A DNA stretch of 64,000 nt from JBBKWX01 sp037969175 (GCA_037969175.1 JBBKWX010000105.1:4888-68887); one strand, 5' to 3'; shown: positions 16,269 to 24,941, numbered from the stretch's first letter. The notes: generated by a model from the letters alone, not told the origin. A program made the numbers and translations.

Positions 16269-17342
16269 ATGAAGCATATTTTCAATCCAAAATTTTCGGT
16301 AGAAACAGCAGGAGGAAATGGCAGTGCAACACTCACTTCCAAAGATCTTCAAACAGATCAGGATATAAGATGGTGTCCGGGTTGTGGTGATTATTCCATA
16401 TTGAAACAAGTACAAACTGTATTGCCGGAATTAAATATTCCCAGGGAAAATATCGTTTTCATTTCCGGTATAGGTTGTTCTTCCAGGTTTCCGTATTACA
16501 TGGAAACATATGGCATGCATAGCATTCATGGAAGAGCTACTGCAGTTGCCAGCGGACTTAAAGCAACAAGACCTGATCTAAGTGTTTGGATCGTTACCGG
16601 AGATGGAGACTCAATGTCTATTGGTGGGAATCATTTCATCCACCTGTTGAGAAGAAATTTCAATGTAAATATCCTGTTATTCAACAATGAAATTTATGGT
16701 CTAACTAAAGGTCAATACTCTCCTACTTCTGAAATGGGAAAAGTGACTAAATCGACCCCAATGGGATCCATTGATCATCCATTTAATCCTATCGCATTGA
16801 GTTTGGGAGCAGATGCCACTTTTGTTGCAAGGTCTATGGACAGAGACCCAAAACATCTTCAGGAGATGTTAAGAAGATCGCACGCACATAAAGGAACTTC
16901 TTTACTTGAGATCTATCAGAATTGTAATGTATTTAATGACGGTGCTTTCTTCAGATACACAGATAAAGAGAGTAAAGCTGATTCAACATTGTTTCTTGAA
17001 CAAGGTAAGCCACTTATATTTGGATCCTCTAATCAATTTGGAGTGATGCTCGATGGGTTTACTCCGAAGATCGTGAACTTAGAAGAAGGAACAGTTTCTA
17101 CAGATGCTCTTTGGGTTCATGATGAAAAAGACAGATTGAAGGCTAATATTTTGTCTCGATTCTTTGATAATCCAAGATCTGAACATCATGTTTTTCCAAG
17201 ACCATTTGGTGTATATTTTCAGGAAGAAAGATATTGTTATGAGGATGCTTTAGCAGCACAATTAAAGGAAGCAAAAGACAAAAAAGGCGAAGGTGATTTA
17301 GATGCTTTATTACAAGGCAGAGATACCTGGGAAATTCACTAA
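16269..17342 (+). CDS. korB: 2-oxoacid:ferredoxin oxidoreductase, beta subunit
   Basis: Thiamine-diphosphate and 4Fe-4S-bearing partner of korA. The start is the ATG at 16269 (an in-frame TTG at 16263 overlaps the korA stop), giving 357 aa. The TPP motif begins VTGDGDSMSIGGNH and ends NILLFNNEIYG. Probable cluster cysteines are in WCPGCGDY, GIGCSSRFPYYM and YQNCNVF. The gene converges on the DUF547 gene with a 4-bp overlap of the stop regions. Confidence 0.93.
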   Translation: MKHIFNPKFSVETAGGNGSATLTSKDLQTDQDIRWCPGCGDYSILKQVQTVLPELNIPRENIVFISGIGCSSRFPYYMETYGMHSIHGRATAVASGLKATRPDLSVWIVTGDGDSMSIGGNHFIHLLRRNFNVNILLFNNEIYGLTKGQYSPTSEMGKVTKSTPMGSIDHPFNPIALSLGADATFVARSMDRDPKHLQEMLRRSHAHKGTSLLEIYQNCNVFNDGAFFRYTDKESKADSTLFLEQGKPLIFGSSNQFGVMLDGFTPKIVNLEEGTVSTDALWVHDEKDRLKANILSRFFDNPRSEHHVFPRPFGVYFQEERYCYEDALAAQLKEAKDKKGEGDLDALLQGRDTWEIH

Positions 17343-18160
17343 TCAGCCCAGACACCGGGTTTCAAAGACCAATCATACCCCGTAAATTTAATCTGAGGAT
17401 TAGAATTACGGGGTATTAAATTTCTATCCTTCATGAATAAGATCAAACCCGATTGTCCATCAAAATCTTTTATGAACCAATTCAATAATTCAATTATTTC
17501 AAGACTATTTACAGTCGTATCCAAATGACTGTTGTTGCGTAAAAAATTTATTGTTGATTCTTCTAATTGCAGATCTATATTCTCTTGATCATAGATCTTT
17601 AAAGGTGGACAAGATGCGGCACCACAGTTTAATGCAAAATGTATTCTGGGATCTAAATGTGTTGACAGTTTTCTTTCAACTTTATTCTTACTTATCTTTT
17701 TGAACCATCCAAAGGACCACCAAATCCTTCCGTTTCTCAATAAGTCATGTTCTATATCATTCGCTGATAATTTATTGCCTGCAAGACATAAGTTTGATCC
17801 ACTAAAAAATGCTGTTCGATCAACCAGACTTTCATAGTCACCTTTGAAGTTCTTAAGCTCTGATATGATATATGCATTATACAAATTGATCAAAAATGTT
17901 TTCCTGATACTCTCATCAGAAAGTACTTCGAAGAGTTCATTTTCTTGCAGTCTGCATAAAGTATCACGAATCCCAAATTCAGAAGAATTATTTTTGAGCC
18001 TTTCCAACCAAATGCCCGGAAGCTCACGTATATCAACAGGATCCTTAAATTTTAAGTCAATATCTGTCTCAACTTTTGGATATGTAGCCGGAATATAAAG
18101 CCAGATAAAGAAGAAAATTGCAATAGAAATAAATCCAAATAAAAAATACTTCCCCTTCAT
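17339..18160 (-). CDS. DUF547 family protein, membrane-anchored
   Basis: 273 aa with an N-terminal hydrophobic segment (about 5-25) that may be an uncleaved anchor. The DUF547 core is clear: LINLYNAYII, the signature DPRIHFALNCGAASCPPL and the closing YDWSL. These proteins resemble transglutaminase/papain-fold enzymes, with Cys and His in the signature, but no activity is established. The 3' end overlaps korB convergently. Confidence 0.82.
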   Translation of the reverse strand: MKGKYFLFGFISIAIFFFIWLYIPATYPKVETDIDLKFKDPVDIRELPGIWLERLKNNSSEFGIRDTLCRLQENELFEVLSDESIRKTFLINLYNAYIISELKNFKGDYESLVDRTAFFSGSNLCLAGNKLSANDIEHDLLRNGRIWWSFGWFKKISKNKVERKLSTHLDPRIHFALNCGAASCPPLKIYDQENIDLQLEESTINFLRNNSHLDTTVNSLEIIELLNWFIKDFDGQSGLILFMKDRNLIPRNSNPQIKFTGYDWSLKPGVWAD

Positions 18161-18268
18161 TTAAATAATATAAGGATAAAGCGGTTCAAAAAAAAATCTA
18201 TCCCTTAATAATGACAGAACAATACTTGGATCAGATCTTCTTTCACAGAAAAAATAAGAATGTTTTTC

Positions 18269-18305
18269 ATGTTATATAGCTATCATTTAAATAGAGATAT
18301 AACAT
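18269..18305. repeat. AT-rich inverted repeat
   Basis: ATGTTATAT (18269-18277) and ATATAACAT (18297-18305) are perfect 9-bp arms; inner CTAT/ATAG (18280-18283, 18291-18294) extend the symmetry. It lies between the beta-barrel gene (ends 18328) and the DUF547 gene (starts 18160). It could be a weak terminator on the minus strand or a protein site. Confidence 0.45.
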
Positions 18306-18327
18306 TATGAAAAATTAATATAGATTC

Positions 18328-18894
18328 TTAAAACTTTATTTGGGCGCCCAGTGTTAAGTAGGAAACGCCATAGCCAACCTCTCCGTAAATACCCATATTG
18401 TCAGAGATGTAGTATCTAGCCCCCAAATAGACTGATGAAGTTAAGGTCGTCCCTCCATAATTTGGTTGAGAAAAAGGTGTACCTGAATAAGAATATTTAC
18501 TGCGAAAATTCAAAGAATACAATCCTAACATAACTCCCGCATAAGGATCAAATTTTTGATCTTCCGTAAAGTTCCAATGGTATGCAGACCTTAATCCGAA
18601 AATGGAATAATTCCACTTATAATCGTAGGTGCCAAAAAAATCTGAACCATGATATTTATAACTTTTAAAACCAAAATAACCTCCTAAACTAATTGTTCCA
18701 GGACCTACCCCATCCCAAACTCCTCGTTCGTAAAACATACTTATAGCAGGGGTTTGAGAATTATAAGTATAACTTCCATAGGATCCACCTATTCCAAGAC
18801 CGGCTCCAATAACATTCGTATCTTTCTGAAATGACTGAGCAGAAATAGAAAAAGAAAAAAGAAAGCAGATAAAATAAAAAAGTATGCGTTTCAT
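18328..18894 (-). CDS. Small outer-membrane beta-barrel protein
   Basis: 188 aa with signal peptide (about residues 1-19, ending ISAQ). The rest alternates polar and aromatic residues with repeated Tyr/Gly strands and ends in GVSYLTLGAQIKF, a terminal aromatic typical of outer-membrane barrels of the OmpX/OmpA size (about 8 strands). Function unknown. It is monocistronic, with a TACATTTG promoter box 17 nt upstream of the ATG. Confidence 0.75.
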   Translation of the reverse strand: MKRILFYFICFLFSFSISAQSFQKDTNVIGAGLGIGGSYGSYTYNSQTPAISMFYERGVWDGVGPGTISLGGYFGFKSYKYHGSDFFGTYDYKWNYSIFGLRSAYHWNFTEDQKFDPYAGVMLGLYSLNFRSKYSYSGTPFSQPNYGGTTLTSSVYLGARYYISDNMGIYGEVGYGVSYLTLGAQIKF

Positions 18895-18911
18895 AACTAA
18901 AGATTTGATAA

Positions 18912-18919
18912 CAAATGTA
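18912..18919 (-). promoter_or_regulatory. -7 box of the small beta-barrel gene
   Basis: The complement reads TACATTTG, an exact TAnnTTTG match, 17 nt before the ATG at 18894. No clear -33 element was found. Confidence 0.5.
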
Positions 18920-18985
18920 ATTAACCTCTACCTTGAAAAATGAAAAATCTTTTCAAGTTTTCAAACATGAAATGTTAATATAGAA

Positions 18986-20617
18986 TTAACTCAAATATTT
19001 AGCAACTATAGGCATTCTTCTTCCCATTCCAAAAGCTTTGGTCGTAACCCTCAATATGGGAGGAGTTTGATATCTCTTATATTCATTCACATTAACCATT
19101 CTTAAAATTCTCTTGACGAGAGATTCATCATATCCCATATCGATGATATCTTTAGGACTTTGCGTCATTTCAATATATTGAAAAAGGATCTCATCAAGAA
19201 TATCATATGGAGGTAATGAATCTGAATCTTTTTGATCTGGCCTAAGTTCCGCTGAAGGTGGTTTAGTTAATGTATTTTGAGGAATAATTTCAGCATCTCT
19301 ATTTATGAAATTACAAAGTGAATACACTTTGGTTTTATAAAGATCCCCAATAACACTAATGCCTCCACACATATCACCATACAAAGTTCCATACCCAACA
19401 GCTGCTTCACTTTTGTTGGAAGTGTTGAGTACTATGCTCCCAAATTTATTGGAAAGCGCCATCAATATAACACCCCGAACCCTGGCCTGAATATTTTCTT
19501 CTGTAATATCAAAAGGCCGATCTCCAAACACGGGTTTAAGAGTATCAAGGAATGAATTGTAGACTTGATGTATTGGAATCAAATTTTGAATCGCGCCCAA
19601 GTTCTCAGCTAGTTTTTTCGCATCGTTTACAGAATGATCGCTGGAAAACGGACTTGGCATCATTACTAATTTTACATTTTCAGGTCCAAGTGCTTTGCAA
19701 GCTAAAACCGCTACCAAAGCAGAGTCTATTCCACCTGACAGACCCAAAATAGCTCTTTCAAAACCAAGTTTTCTAAAATAATCTTTGATACCAAGTACCA
19801 ACCCATCATGAATCAATTCTATTTCTTCCGGATAATCTGAAATAGTTGGTAGCTCATTTATTTTTGAGAGGTCTATTGTCAGTGTTTTTTCTTTGAAATA
19901 TTCAAGAGCTACTTTCTTTTTCCCATTCAGATCATAAATACAAGATCCCCCATCAAAAATAAGTTCAGTTTGTGCTCCAACATGGTTTACATAGATCAAG
20001 GGAATTTTATAATTCCTGGAATTTTCTGAAAGCACATGGTCTCTTTCACGGGCTTGCTGATATGAAAAGGGTGAAGCGGCAATGTTGATCATAAGATCCG
20101 GTCTCTGCTGAATAAGCGTATCCATCGGACAATCTGTATACAACGGATTCTGATCGATATTCCAAAGATCTTCACAAATCGTTAGTGCTATTCTCTGACC
20201 TTTATACTCAATGATATTGTGTTCTTTACAAGGTTCAAAGTAACGGTATTCATCAAAGATATCATAGGTTGGAAGCAGTGACTTATGCACTACATATTTG
20301 ATCATGCCATCAGCACAAAAGAACGCTGAATTGAAAAGGTCTTTTCCTTCAATTTTAGGATTATGTGATGGGCTTCCCACGATAACAGCAATACCAATAC
20401 ATTCTTTAGCAAGTCGTTCGACGGTCTCCACACATTGGTCCACAAAATCATCAAAATCAAGAAAATCTCTTGGTGGGTAACCTGAAACTGCTAGTTCCGG
20501 AAAAACAATTAGATCAGAATTTGATTCTTTTGCTTTATTGACCTGAGCAATCATATTTTGAAGATTTCCCTCAAAATTTCCTACATGGCAATTGATCTGT
20601 GCTAAAGTGATTTTCAT
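18986..20617 (-). CDS. nadE: Glutamine-dependent NAD+ synthase
   Basis: Final step of NAD synthesis: amidates deamido-NAD using ammonia from glutamine. 543 aa. An N-terminal nitrilase-type glutaminase domain shows Glu41 (VFPELAVSGYPPRD), a Lys in HKSLLPTYDIFDEYRYF and a Cys in LTICEDLW as the expected triad. The C-terminal synthetase domain has the PP-loop GLSGGIDSALVAVLA and the TSNKSEAAVGYGTLYGD signature. Its ATG directly follows the T run of an upstream terminator-like hairpin. Confidence 0.97.
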   Translation of the reverse strand: MKITLAQINCHVGNFEGNLQNMIAQVNKAKESNSDLIVFPELAVSGYPPRDFLDFDDFVDQCVETVERLAKECIGIAVIVGSPSHNPKIEGKDLFNSAFFCADGMIKYVVHKSLLPTYDIFDEYRYFEPCKEHNIIEYKGQRIALTICEDLWNIDQNPLYTDCPMDTLIQQRPDLMINIAASPFSYQQARERDHVLSENSRNYKIPLIYVNHVGAQTELIFDGGSCIYDLNGKKKVALEYFKEKTLTIDLSKINELPTISDYPEEIELIHDGLVLGIKDYFRKLGFERAILGLSGGIDSALVAVLACKALGPENVKLVMMPSPFSSDHSVNDAKKLAENLGAIQNLIPIHQVYNSFLDTLKPVFGDRPFDITEENIQARVRGVILMALSNKFGSIVLNTSNKSEAAVGYGTLYGDMCGGISVIGDLYKTKVYSLCNFINRDAEIIPQNTLTKPPSAELRPDQKDSDSLPPYDILDEILFQYIEMTQSPKDIIDMGYDESLVKRILRMVNVNEYKRYQTPPILRVTTKAFGMGRRMPIVAKYLS

Positions 20618-20645
20618 AAAAAAACCCGATCTATTTAGACCGGGT
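20618..20645 (-). terminator. Terminator-like hairpin touching the nadE start codon
   Basis: On the minus strand ACCCG-GTCT ... AGAT-CGGGT pairs with one mismatch, and is followed by seven T residues that run straight into ATG of nadE. It probably ends the upstream beta-barrel transcript (stop at 20670). A TAACTTTA -7-like sequence lies at its upstream edge (complement of 20645-20652), so nadE transcription may begin inside the hairpin. Confidence 0.65.
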
Positions 20646-20669
20646 AAAGTTAGTTAAAAATGGGGTTGT

Positions 20670-21320
20670 CTAGAATAAGACTCCAACATTCAAAGCAATA
20701 TAGTTAGCAATTGCTTTTCCTTGAAACCCATCCTTATCTTTTAAAACATCAATGAAGCCATTATTGAAAGTTACTCCGGCAAGAATAGAGGTTGAACCGC
20801 CTAAAGAATATTCAGTACCTACAGATATCAGAAGTGAAATATTTACCGGGCTAATATCTTTTATGATATCATTGTCTTTAGCAACCGTTGTGGTATTGCC
20901 AATTTTCGTCTCATTGTCGGATCTGGCTTTGATCAAAACGCCTGGTGCAAAACCAAATTGAGCAAAATAGGTCATATACCCAATCTCATTGGTTTTCATC
21001 TTCATGGTCAAAGGGATCTCAACGTATTGGAGTGTCAAATCACTGATTGAAGAAGTTGTATCATTGGTCACAAATTTCAAACTTCCACCTCTGTAAGTAA
21101 TGTCAAGGCCAGTGGCAAATGCATAATTATCAGTAAAATTAAAATCTGTCATTATTCCATAGGAAAAGCCTAATTTTGAGCCATTGCCTTCTATACCTTT
21201 AGTATCCGGTTTTAACCATGCCAAAGCAGGCGCTACTTTGAGCCCAAAGCGGAAATCCTGAGCAACTGTATGTGCACAAAATGCTAAACCTATTATCAGT
21301 GTAATTCCTAATTTTTTCAT
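20670..21320 (-). CDS. Outer-membrane beta-barrel protein (PorT-like family)
   Basis: Start at 21320, where a signal peptide begins (MKKLGITLIIGLAFCAHTVAQ). 216 aa. The remainder fits the outer-membrane beta-barrel domain common in Bacteroidota (RFGLKVAPALAWLKP, GTEYSLGGSTSILAGVTFNNGFID, ending IALNVGVLF with a terminal Phe). Function unknown. Only 22 bp separate its start from that of the divergent gldB. Confidence 0.78.
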   Translation of the reverse strand: MKKLGITLIIGLAFCAHTVAQDFRFGLKVAPALAWLKPDTKGIEGNGSKLGFSYGIMTDFNFTDNYAFATGLDITYRGGSLKFVTNDTTSSISDLTLQYVEIPLTMKMKTNEIGYMTYFAQFGFAPGVLIKARSDNETKIGNTTTVAKDNDIIKDISPVNISLLISVGTEYSLGGSTSILAGVTFNNGFIDVLKDKDGFQGKAIANYIALNVGVLF

Positions 21321-21340
21321 AATGTTCCCGTTTATATTCA

Positions 21341-21370
21341 CAATGATAAAGAAAATTAATGAGCGGCCAA
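21341..21370 (-). promoter_or_regulatory. Possible promoter of the beta-barrel gene inside gldB
   Basis: On the minus strand TTG (complement of 21368-21370), a 19-nt spacer and TATCATTG (complement of 21341-21348), one mismatch from TAnnTTTG. The -7 box contains the gldB ATG (21343-21345). Confidence 0.4.
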
Positions 21371-22374
21371 AGGCAGTAGTTATTAGTTCTTTATTTTTTC
21401 TTTTGATACTTTCTTGCCAATCCGACAAATTTAAAGTTGATGTTTCCGAAATTCAAGTAGACTCAAAGATCTCCAGGCTTGATTTGGATATTTCAGAATA
21501 TACAGAAAAAAATTCTAATTCCGGATATGATGATCTAAGATCAAAATATGGTGCTTTCTTTGATCTGTACGTGAAATTTATAATCGGAATTGGTGAACCG
21601 GATCATCCTGCAACTCCTGAAAGGTTTCAACAATTCCTGAATGATCAGGGAATAAAGGATGTTATGGCAGCGACTTCAGAAAAATTCAAAGATCTTGATC
21701 AACTGGAAGCTGAGCTTGAATTAGCTTTAAAACATTATGCACATTATTTCCCACATAATGTCGTACCTAAGCCAATTGCATTTATTTCAGGATTAAATTA
21801 TGCAATAATTACAACTGACAGTACCCTGGGAATTGGACTTGATATGTATTTGGGTCCTGATTTTAAAGCTTACGAAAGTATAGGTTTGCCCAAATATAAG
21901 ATCAATAAAATGATAGCCGAAAATATCGCCGTTGATTGTGTAAAAGGGATGGCTCAAAGCGAATGGCAACAAGATACTGTTCCCAGAGAATTTTTAAGTC
22001 AAATGATCTATCAAGGCAAAATGTATTATTTTATAAAATCGATGTTGCCTGAGAAAAGCGATGATGATGTAATACAATTTAGTGCGGGTCAACTCGATTG
22101 GTGTAAGCAAAATGAAGCTATGATCTGGTCATTTTTTATTGAGAATAATTTACTTTATTCAACGGATGCAATAGAATTTTTAAAGTTTATTAATGATGGT
22201 CCTTCTACCAATGGATTCCCGGCAGAAGCTCCTCCCATCCTTGGTTCCTGGATAGGATGGCAGATAGTAAAAGCCTACATGAATAATTCACCTGAAGTAA
22301 GTTTGACAGGATTGATGAATGAAGCTGACACACAAAAAATACTACGAATTTCTAAATACAAACCCTCTAAATAA
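21343..22374 (+). CDS. gldB: Gliding motility lipoprotein GldB
   Basis: 343 aa from the ATG at 21343. Lys/Arg-rich start, hydrophobic stretch and lipobox ILSC at about residues 22-25. The core (KYGAFFDLYVKFIIGIG, AHYFPHNVVPKPIAFISGLN, GIGLDMYLGPDFKAYESIGLPKY) matches the GldB family of Bacteroidota, with features shared with metalloprotease-like DUF2268 proteins. GldB is needed for surface gliding in Flavobacterium johnsoniae but also occurs in non-gliding species. It is followed by gldC after 2 nt. Confidence 0.93.
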   Translation: MIKKINERPKAVVISSLFFLLILSCQSDKFKVDVSEIQVDSKISRLDLDISEYTEKNSNSGYDDLRSKYGAFFDLYVKFIIGIGEPDHPATPERFQQFLNDQGIKDVMAATSEKFKDLDQLEAELELALKHYAHYFPHNVVPKPIAFISGLNYAIITTDSTLGIGLDMYLGPDFKAYESIGLPKYKINKMIAENIAVDCVKGMAQSEWQQDTVPREFLSQMIYQGKMYYFIKSMLPEKSDDDVIQFSAGQLDWCKQNEAMIWSFFIENNLLYSTDAIEFLKFINDGPSTNGFPAEAPPILGSWIGWQIVKAYMNNSPEVSLTGLMNEADTQKILRISKYKPSK

Positions 22375-22376
22375 TA

Positions 22377-22721
22377 ATGGATAACACAAAATTACACAAA
22401 TCGAATATAACACTTCATGTTGAACTCGATGAGACCAAAACACCTGAGACCTTATCATGGGAAGCCCCTGATTCCGGAGTAGAAGGATTAAAGTCCTGCG
22501 ATGGTGCATTGCTTACTTTCTGGGACAGTAAAACAACAAGTTCTTACAGAATAGATCTTTGGACAAAAAAGATGCGTATTGATGACATGCAAAGATTTAT
22601 TTATGAAAATCTAATGTCGATGGCAGATACCCTTGAGCGAGCCACATCAGATGCAGAATCAGCAAAAGAATTGAGAAATTTCAGTAATGATCTTATCAAA
22701 AAAATAAGAGCCAGGCAGTAA
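22377..22721 (+). CDS. gldC: Gliding motility protein GldC
   Basis: 114 aa, no signal peptide, so cytoplasmic. Begins with KSNITLHVELDE and contains PETLSWEAPDSG and TFWDSKTTSSYRIDLWTKKM, the GldC pattern. The neighbour gldB is the usual partner. Its molecular role is unknown. The stop is 2 nt from the stop of the convergent engB. Confidence 0.9.
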   Translation: MDNTKLHKSNITLHVELDETKTPETLSWEAPDSGVEGLKSCDGALLTFWDSKTTSSYRIDLWTKKMRIDDMQRFIYENLMSMADTLERATSDAESAKELRNFSNDLIKKIRARQ

Positions 22722-22723
22722 AA

Positions 22724-23317
22724 TTACTTTTTGAAGATCGTAGAGCAACTGGAAATATATTCCAATAATTCATCGCGGCCTGCTCCTTTTTCCGCGGATG
22801 TCAGGATATAAGGGGGCATCTCTTCCCATTCCTGCATTACTTTCCTTTTGAAGGCTGCAACTGAAGCACTCGTTTTATTGGTGGTTTGCTTATCACATTT
22901 TGTGAAGGTGATCATGAAAGGGATACCATTTTCTCCTAGCCATCTCATGAATTCCAGGTCATTAGCTTGTGCTTCCAGCCTTGAGTCAATCAGAATAAAA
23001 ACATTGATCAAATTTGTCCGGCCTCTAAGGTATTCACGCAAGTTATGCCCCCATGTCTCTCGCTCAGTTTTCGATACTTTTGCATAGCCATATCCCGGAA
23101 GATCAACCAAATACCAGACATCATCCACTACATAGTGATTTAAAAGTCGGGTCTTTCCGGGAGTACCTGAGGTTTTAGCTAAACCTTTAATGCCGGTAAG
23201 CATGTTGATAAGGGAAGATTTTCCAACATTAGACCTGCCAATAAAAGCAAATTCTGCTTTATCTGCAGGTGGACAATCCTTTAGACCTTTACTACTTTTT
23301 AAGAATTCTGTAATCAT
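22724..23317 (-). CDS. engB: Ribosome-biogenesis GTPase EngB/YsxC
   Basis: Small GTPase for late assembly of the 50S subunit. The start taken is the ATG at 23317, which overlaps the upstream stop by one base (TAATG); 197 aa. G1 GRSNVGKS at 27-34, G2 region TSGTPGKT, G3 DLPGYG, G4 TKCD and G5 TSAEKGAG are all present. An upstream in-frame start at 23338 would lie inside the preceding gene. Confidence 0.95.
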   Translation of the reverse strand: MITEFLKSSKGLKDCPPADKAEFAFIGRSNVGKSSLINMLTGIKGLAKTSGTPGKTRLLNHYVVDDVWYLVDLPGYGYAKVSKTERETWGHNLREYLRGRTNLINVFILIDSRLEAQANDLEFMRWLGENGIPFMITFTKCDKQTTNKTSASVAAFKRKVMQEWEEMPPYILTSAEKGAGRDELLEYISSCSTIFKK

Positions 23318-24075
23318 TATGGGTGTTTTGCCAACCAAGAGCTCAAAAGATCATTGAACTCTATCGGTTTTTCCATCATAGGTGCATGACCACATTGATC
23401 AATTATATTCAATTCAGAATTACCAATAAGTCGTTTAAACTCTTCCCCAACTTCCGGAGGTGTGATGGTGTCATTCTTGCCCCAAATAAGACAGGTTGGC
23501 TGTTTTATTTTGGAGATCTCATCTGCCATATTATGTCTGATAGCTGATTTCGCCAAAGCAAGAATACGTATCAGTTTGTGTTTATTATTTACAATCTCAA
23601 ATACCTCATCTACAAGTTCTTTTGATGCTGACTTGGGGTCATAAAATGTCAACTCGACCTTATTTTTTATGAAATCATAATCTTCCCTTCTTGGAAATGA
23701 TCCTCCCATTGCATTTTCGTACAAACCACTACTACCGGTGAGTATCAAATGTTTTACATTCTCAGGATGGCGGCTTAGGTAAACTAAAGCAACATGTCCT
23801 CCCAGACTATTACCAATCAAAGAAAAATCTTCCAGTTTTATGTACTGGACGAAATCATGAACAAATTCAGCAAGTGATTTTACTCCTGTTGAGATCACAG
23901 GCATATCATAAATAGGCATCATAGGGATAATGACACGGTATTCAGTTTTAAATCTCTCAATGACATCCATCCAATTACTCAATGCTCCAAATAATCCATG
24001 CAGCAATACAAGGGGATGCCCCTCTCCTTCATCAATATAAGTATATCCGTCTGCCTTCTTGAGTTCGTATTCCAT
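23317..24075 (-). CDS. Alpha/beta hydrolase (esterase-like)
   Basis: 252 aa, cytoplasmic. Complete alpha/beta-hydrolase core: oxyanion region LHGLFGALSNW (25-35), nucleophile Ser90 in GNSLGG, acid in WGKNDTITPPE and His in QCGHAPMMEKP. The closest known types are the MhpC/2-hydroxy-muconate-hydrolase-like proteins, but the substrate cannot be told. It is translationally coupled to engB. Confidence 0.85.
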   Translation of the reverse strand: MEYELKKADGYTYIDEGEGHPLVLLHGLFGALSNWMDVIERFKTEYRVIIPMMPIYDMPVISTGVKSLAEFVHDFVQYIKLEDFSLIGNSLGGHVALVYLSRHPENVKHLILTGSSGLYENAMGGSFPRREDYDFIKNKVELTFYDPKSASKELVDEVFEIVNNKHKLIRILALAKSAIRHNMADEISKIKQPTCLIWGKNDTITPPEVGEEFKRLIGNSELNIIDQCGHAPMMEKPIEFNDLLSSWLAKHP

Positions 24076-24089
24076 AAAATCAGTTTTGC

Positions 24090-24121
24090 CAAAAATACCA
24101 TTTTTCCTTTTAGGGATTCAA
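24090..24121 (-). promoter_or_regulatory. Promoter of the hydrolase-engB pair
   Basis: The complement of 24090-24097 reads TATTTTTG (exact TAnnTTTG), 14 nt before the ATG at 24075. A TTG (complement of 24119-24121) lies 21 nt upstream. Confidence 0.55.
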
Positions 24122-24391
24122 TTTTAGATCGATCTCCGAATGAAATAATATTTGAGTTCATTTCTCAATTTATTTGGACACGGATTCAAATCCTCCCACT
24201 TACCCTTTAAATCAGAAAACAACAGAATTGAGCAAGATCTATAAGCACTGGTTTTCTGATGTTTATGGAATTTTCCAAAACTCTTCTTTTTGTCAATTTC
24301 CTCAATTCCCGACCCAAAAGCCCAATCATTATTCGCTGTTTATCAATGATTTATATCGATAATAAAATTTTGGACCCCAAAAGTTATCAAC
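24122..24391. other. Intergenic stretch, nothing recognised
   Basis: Between the minus-strand hydrolase promoter and the MraZ operator repeats. AT-rich, with only short TTG-started frames without coding character. A DnaA-box-like TTATCAACA (24384-24392) differs from the consensus at one position and stands alone. Confidence 0.5.
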
Positions 24392-24421
24392 AAAGTGGTA
24401 AAAAGTGGGAGTTTGTGGGAA
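24392..24421 (+). promoter_or_regulatory. MraZ operator: three 10-bp direct repeats
   Basis: AAAGTGGTAA, AAAGTGGGAG and TTTGTGGGAA follow each other with exact 10-bp spacing (GTGG at 24395, 24405, 24415). MraZ rings in E. coli and Mycoplasma bind tandem GTGG-type repeats spaced one helix turn and repress the dcw operon. A -7-like TAATTTTA is at 24431-24438, so the repeats overlap the -33 zone. MraZ is encoded 44 bp downstream. Confidence 0.85.
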
Positions 24422-24464
24422 ATTTTTGCATAATTTTACGGTCGTAAAGCGGAAAACCACGTCC

Positions 24465-24941
24465 ATGGCCAACTTCTTAGGAGAATTCGAATGCAAGATG
24501 GACTCGAAAGGCAGAATAATGTTGCCCTCGAGTCTAAAAAAGCAGCTTTCACCAGCAGCGCAGGAGAAGTTTGTCATGAACAGAGGGTTTGAAAAGTGTC
24601 TGGTTTTATATCCTCAGGATGAATGGCAGAAGATCAGTGAAGAGGTAAACCAGCTGAATCTGTACAACAGAAAGAACAGAGAGTTTGTGCGATACTTCTA
24701 CAGAGGTGCAACTGAAATGGGTCTTGACAACAATTCTCGTTTGCTCTTCCCAAAACGCTTATTGGAATATGCCGGGATCACGAAAGAATTGATCCTTTTC
24801 GCGTATTCAAACAGAATAGAAGTTTGGGATAAGAATACTTACGAAAATCTATTGGGTAATGAGCCGGATGATTTCGCACAGCTGGCTGAGGAAGTAATGG
24901 GTAAAAACCGTTCAGAGAAAAACAATGACGATGTATCATGA
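24465..24941 (+). CDS. mraZ: Transcriptional regulator MraZ
   Basis: 158 aa from the ATG at 24465; an in-frame ATG at 24405 lies inside the operator repeats and is rejected. Two SpoVT/AbrB-like halves: MDSKGRIMLPSSLKKQL near the N-terminus and DNNSRLLFPKRLLEYAGI in the second half. It should form a ring and repress its own dcw operon through the repeats upstream. It overlaps rsmH by 17 nt. Confidence 0.96.
   Translation: MANFLGEFECKMDSKGRIMLPSSLKKQLSPAAQEKFVMNRGFEKCLVLYPQDEWQKISEEVNQLNLYNRKNREFVRYFYRGATEMGLDNNSRLLFPKRLLEYAGITKELILFAYSNRIEVWDKNTYENLLGNEPDDFAQLAEEVMGKNRSEKNNDDVS

Noticed and set aside
24165..24200. tRNA T-arm-like sequence GGATTCAAATCC
   Set aside because: The stem is mismatched and there is no D-arm, anticodon arm or matching acceptor stem upstream.
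24384..24392. DnaA-box-like TTATCAACA before mraZ
   Set aside because: One mismatch to the consensus, single copy, no origin context.
24174..24447. Two short plus-strand frames before mraZ
   Set aside because: Unusual starts, overlapping frames and operator repeats inside; no coding pattern.
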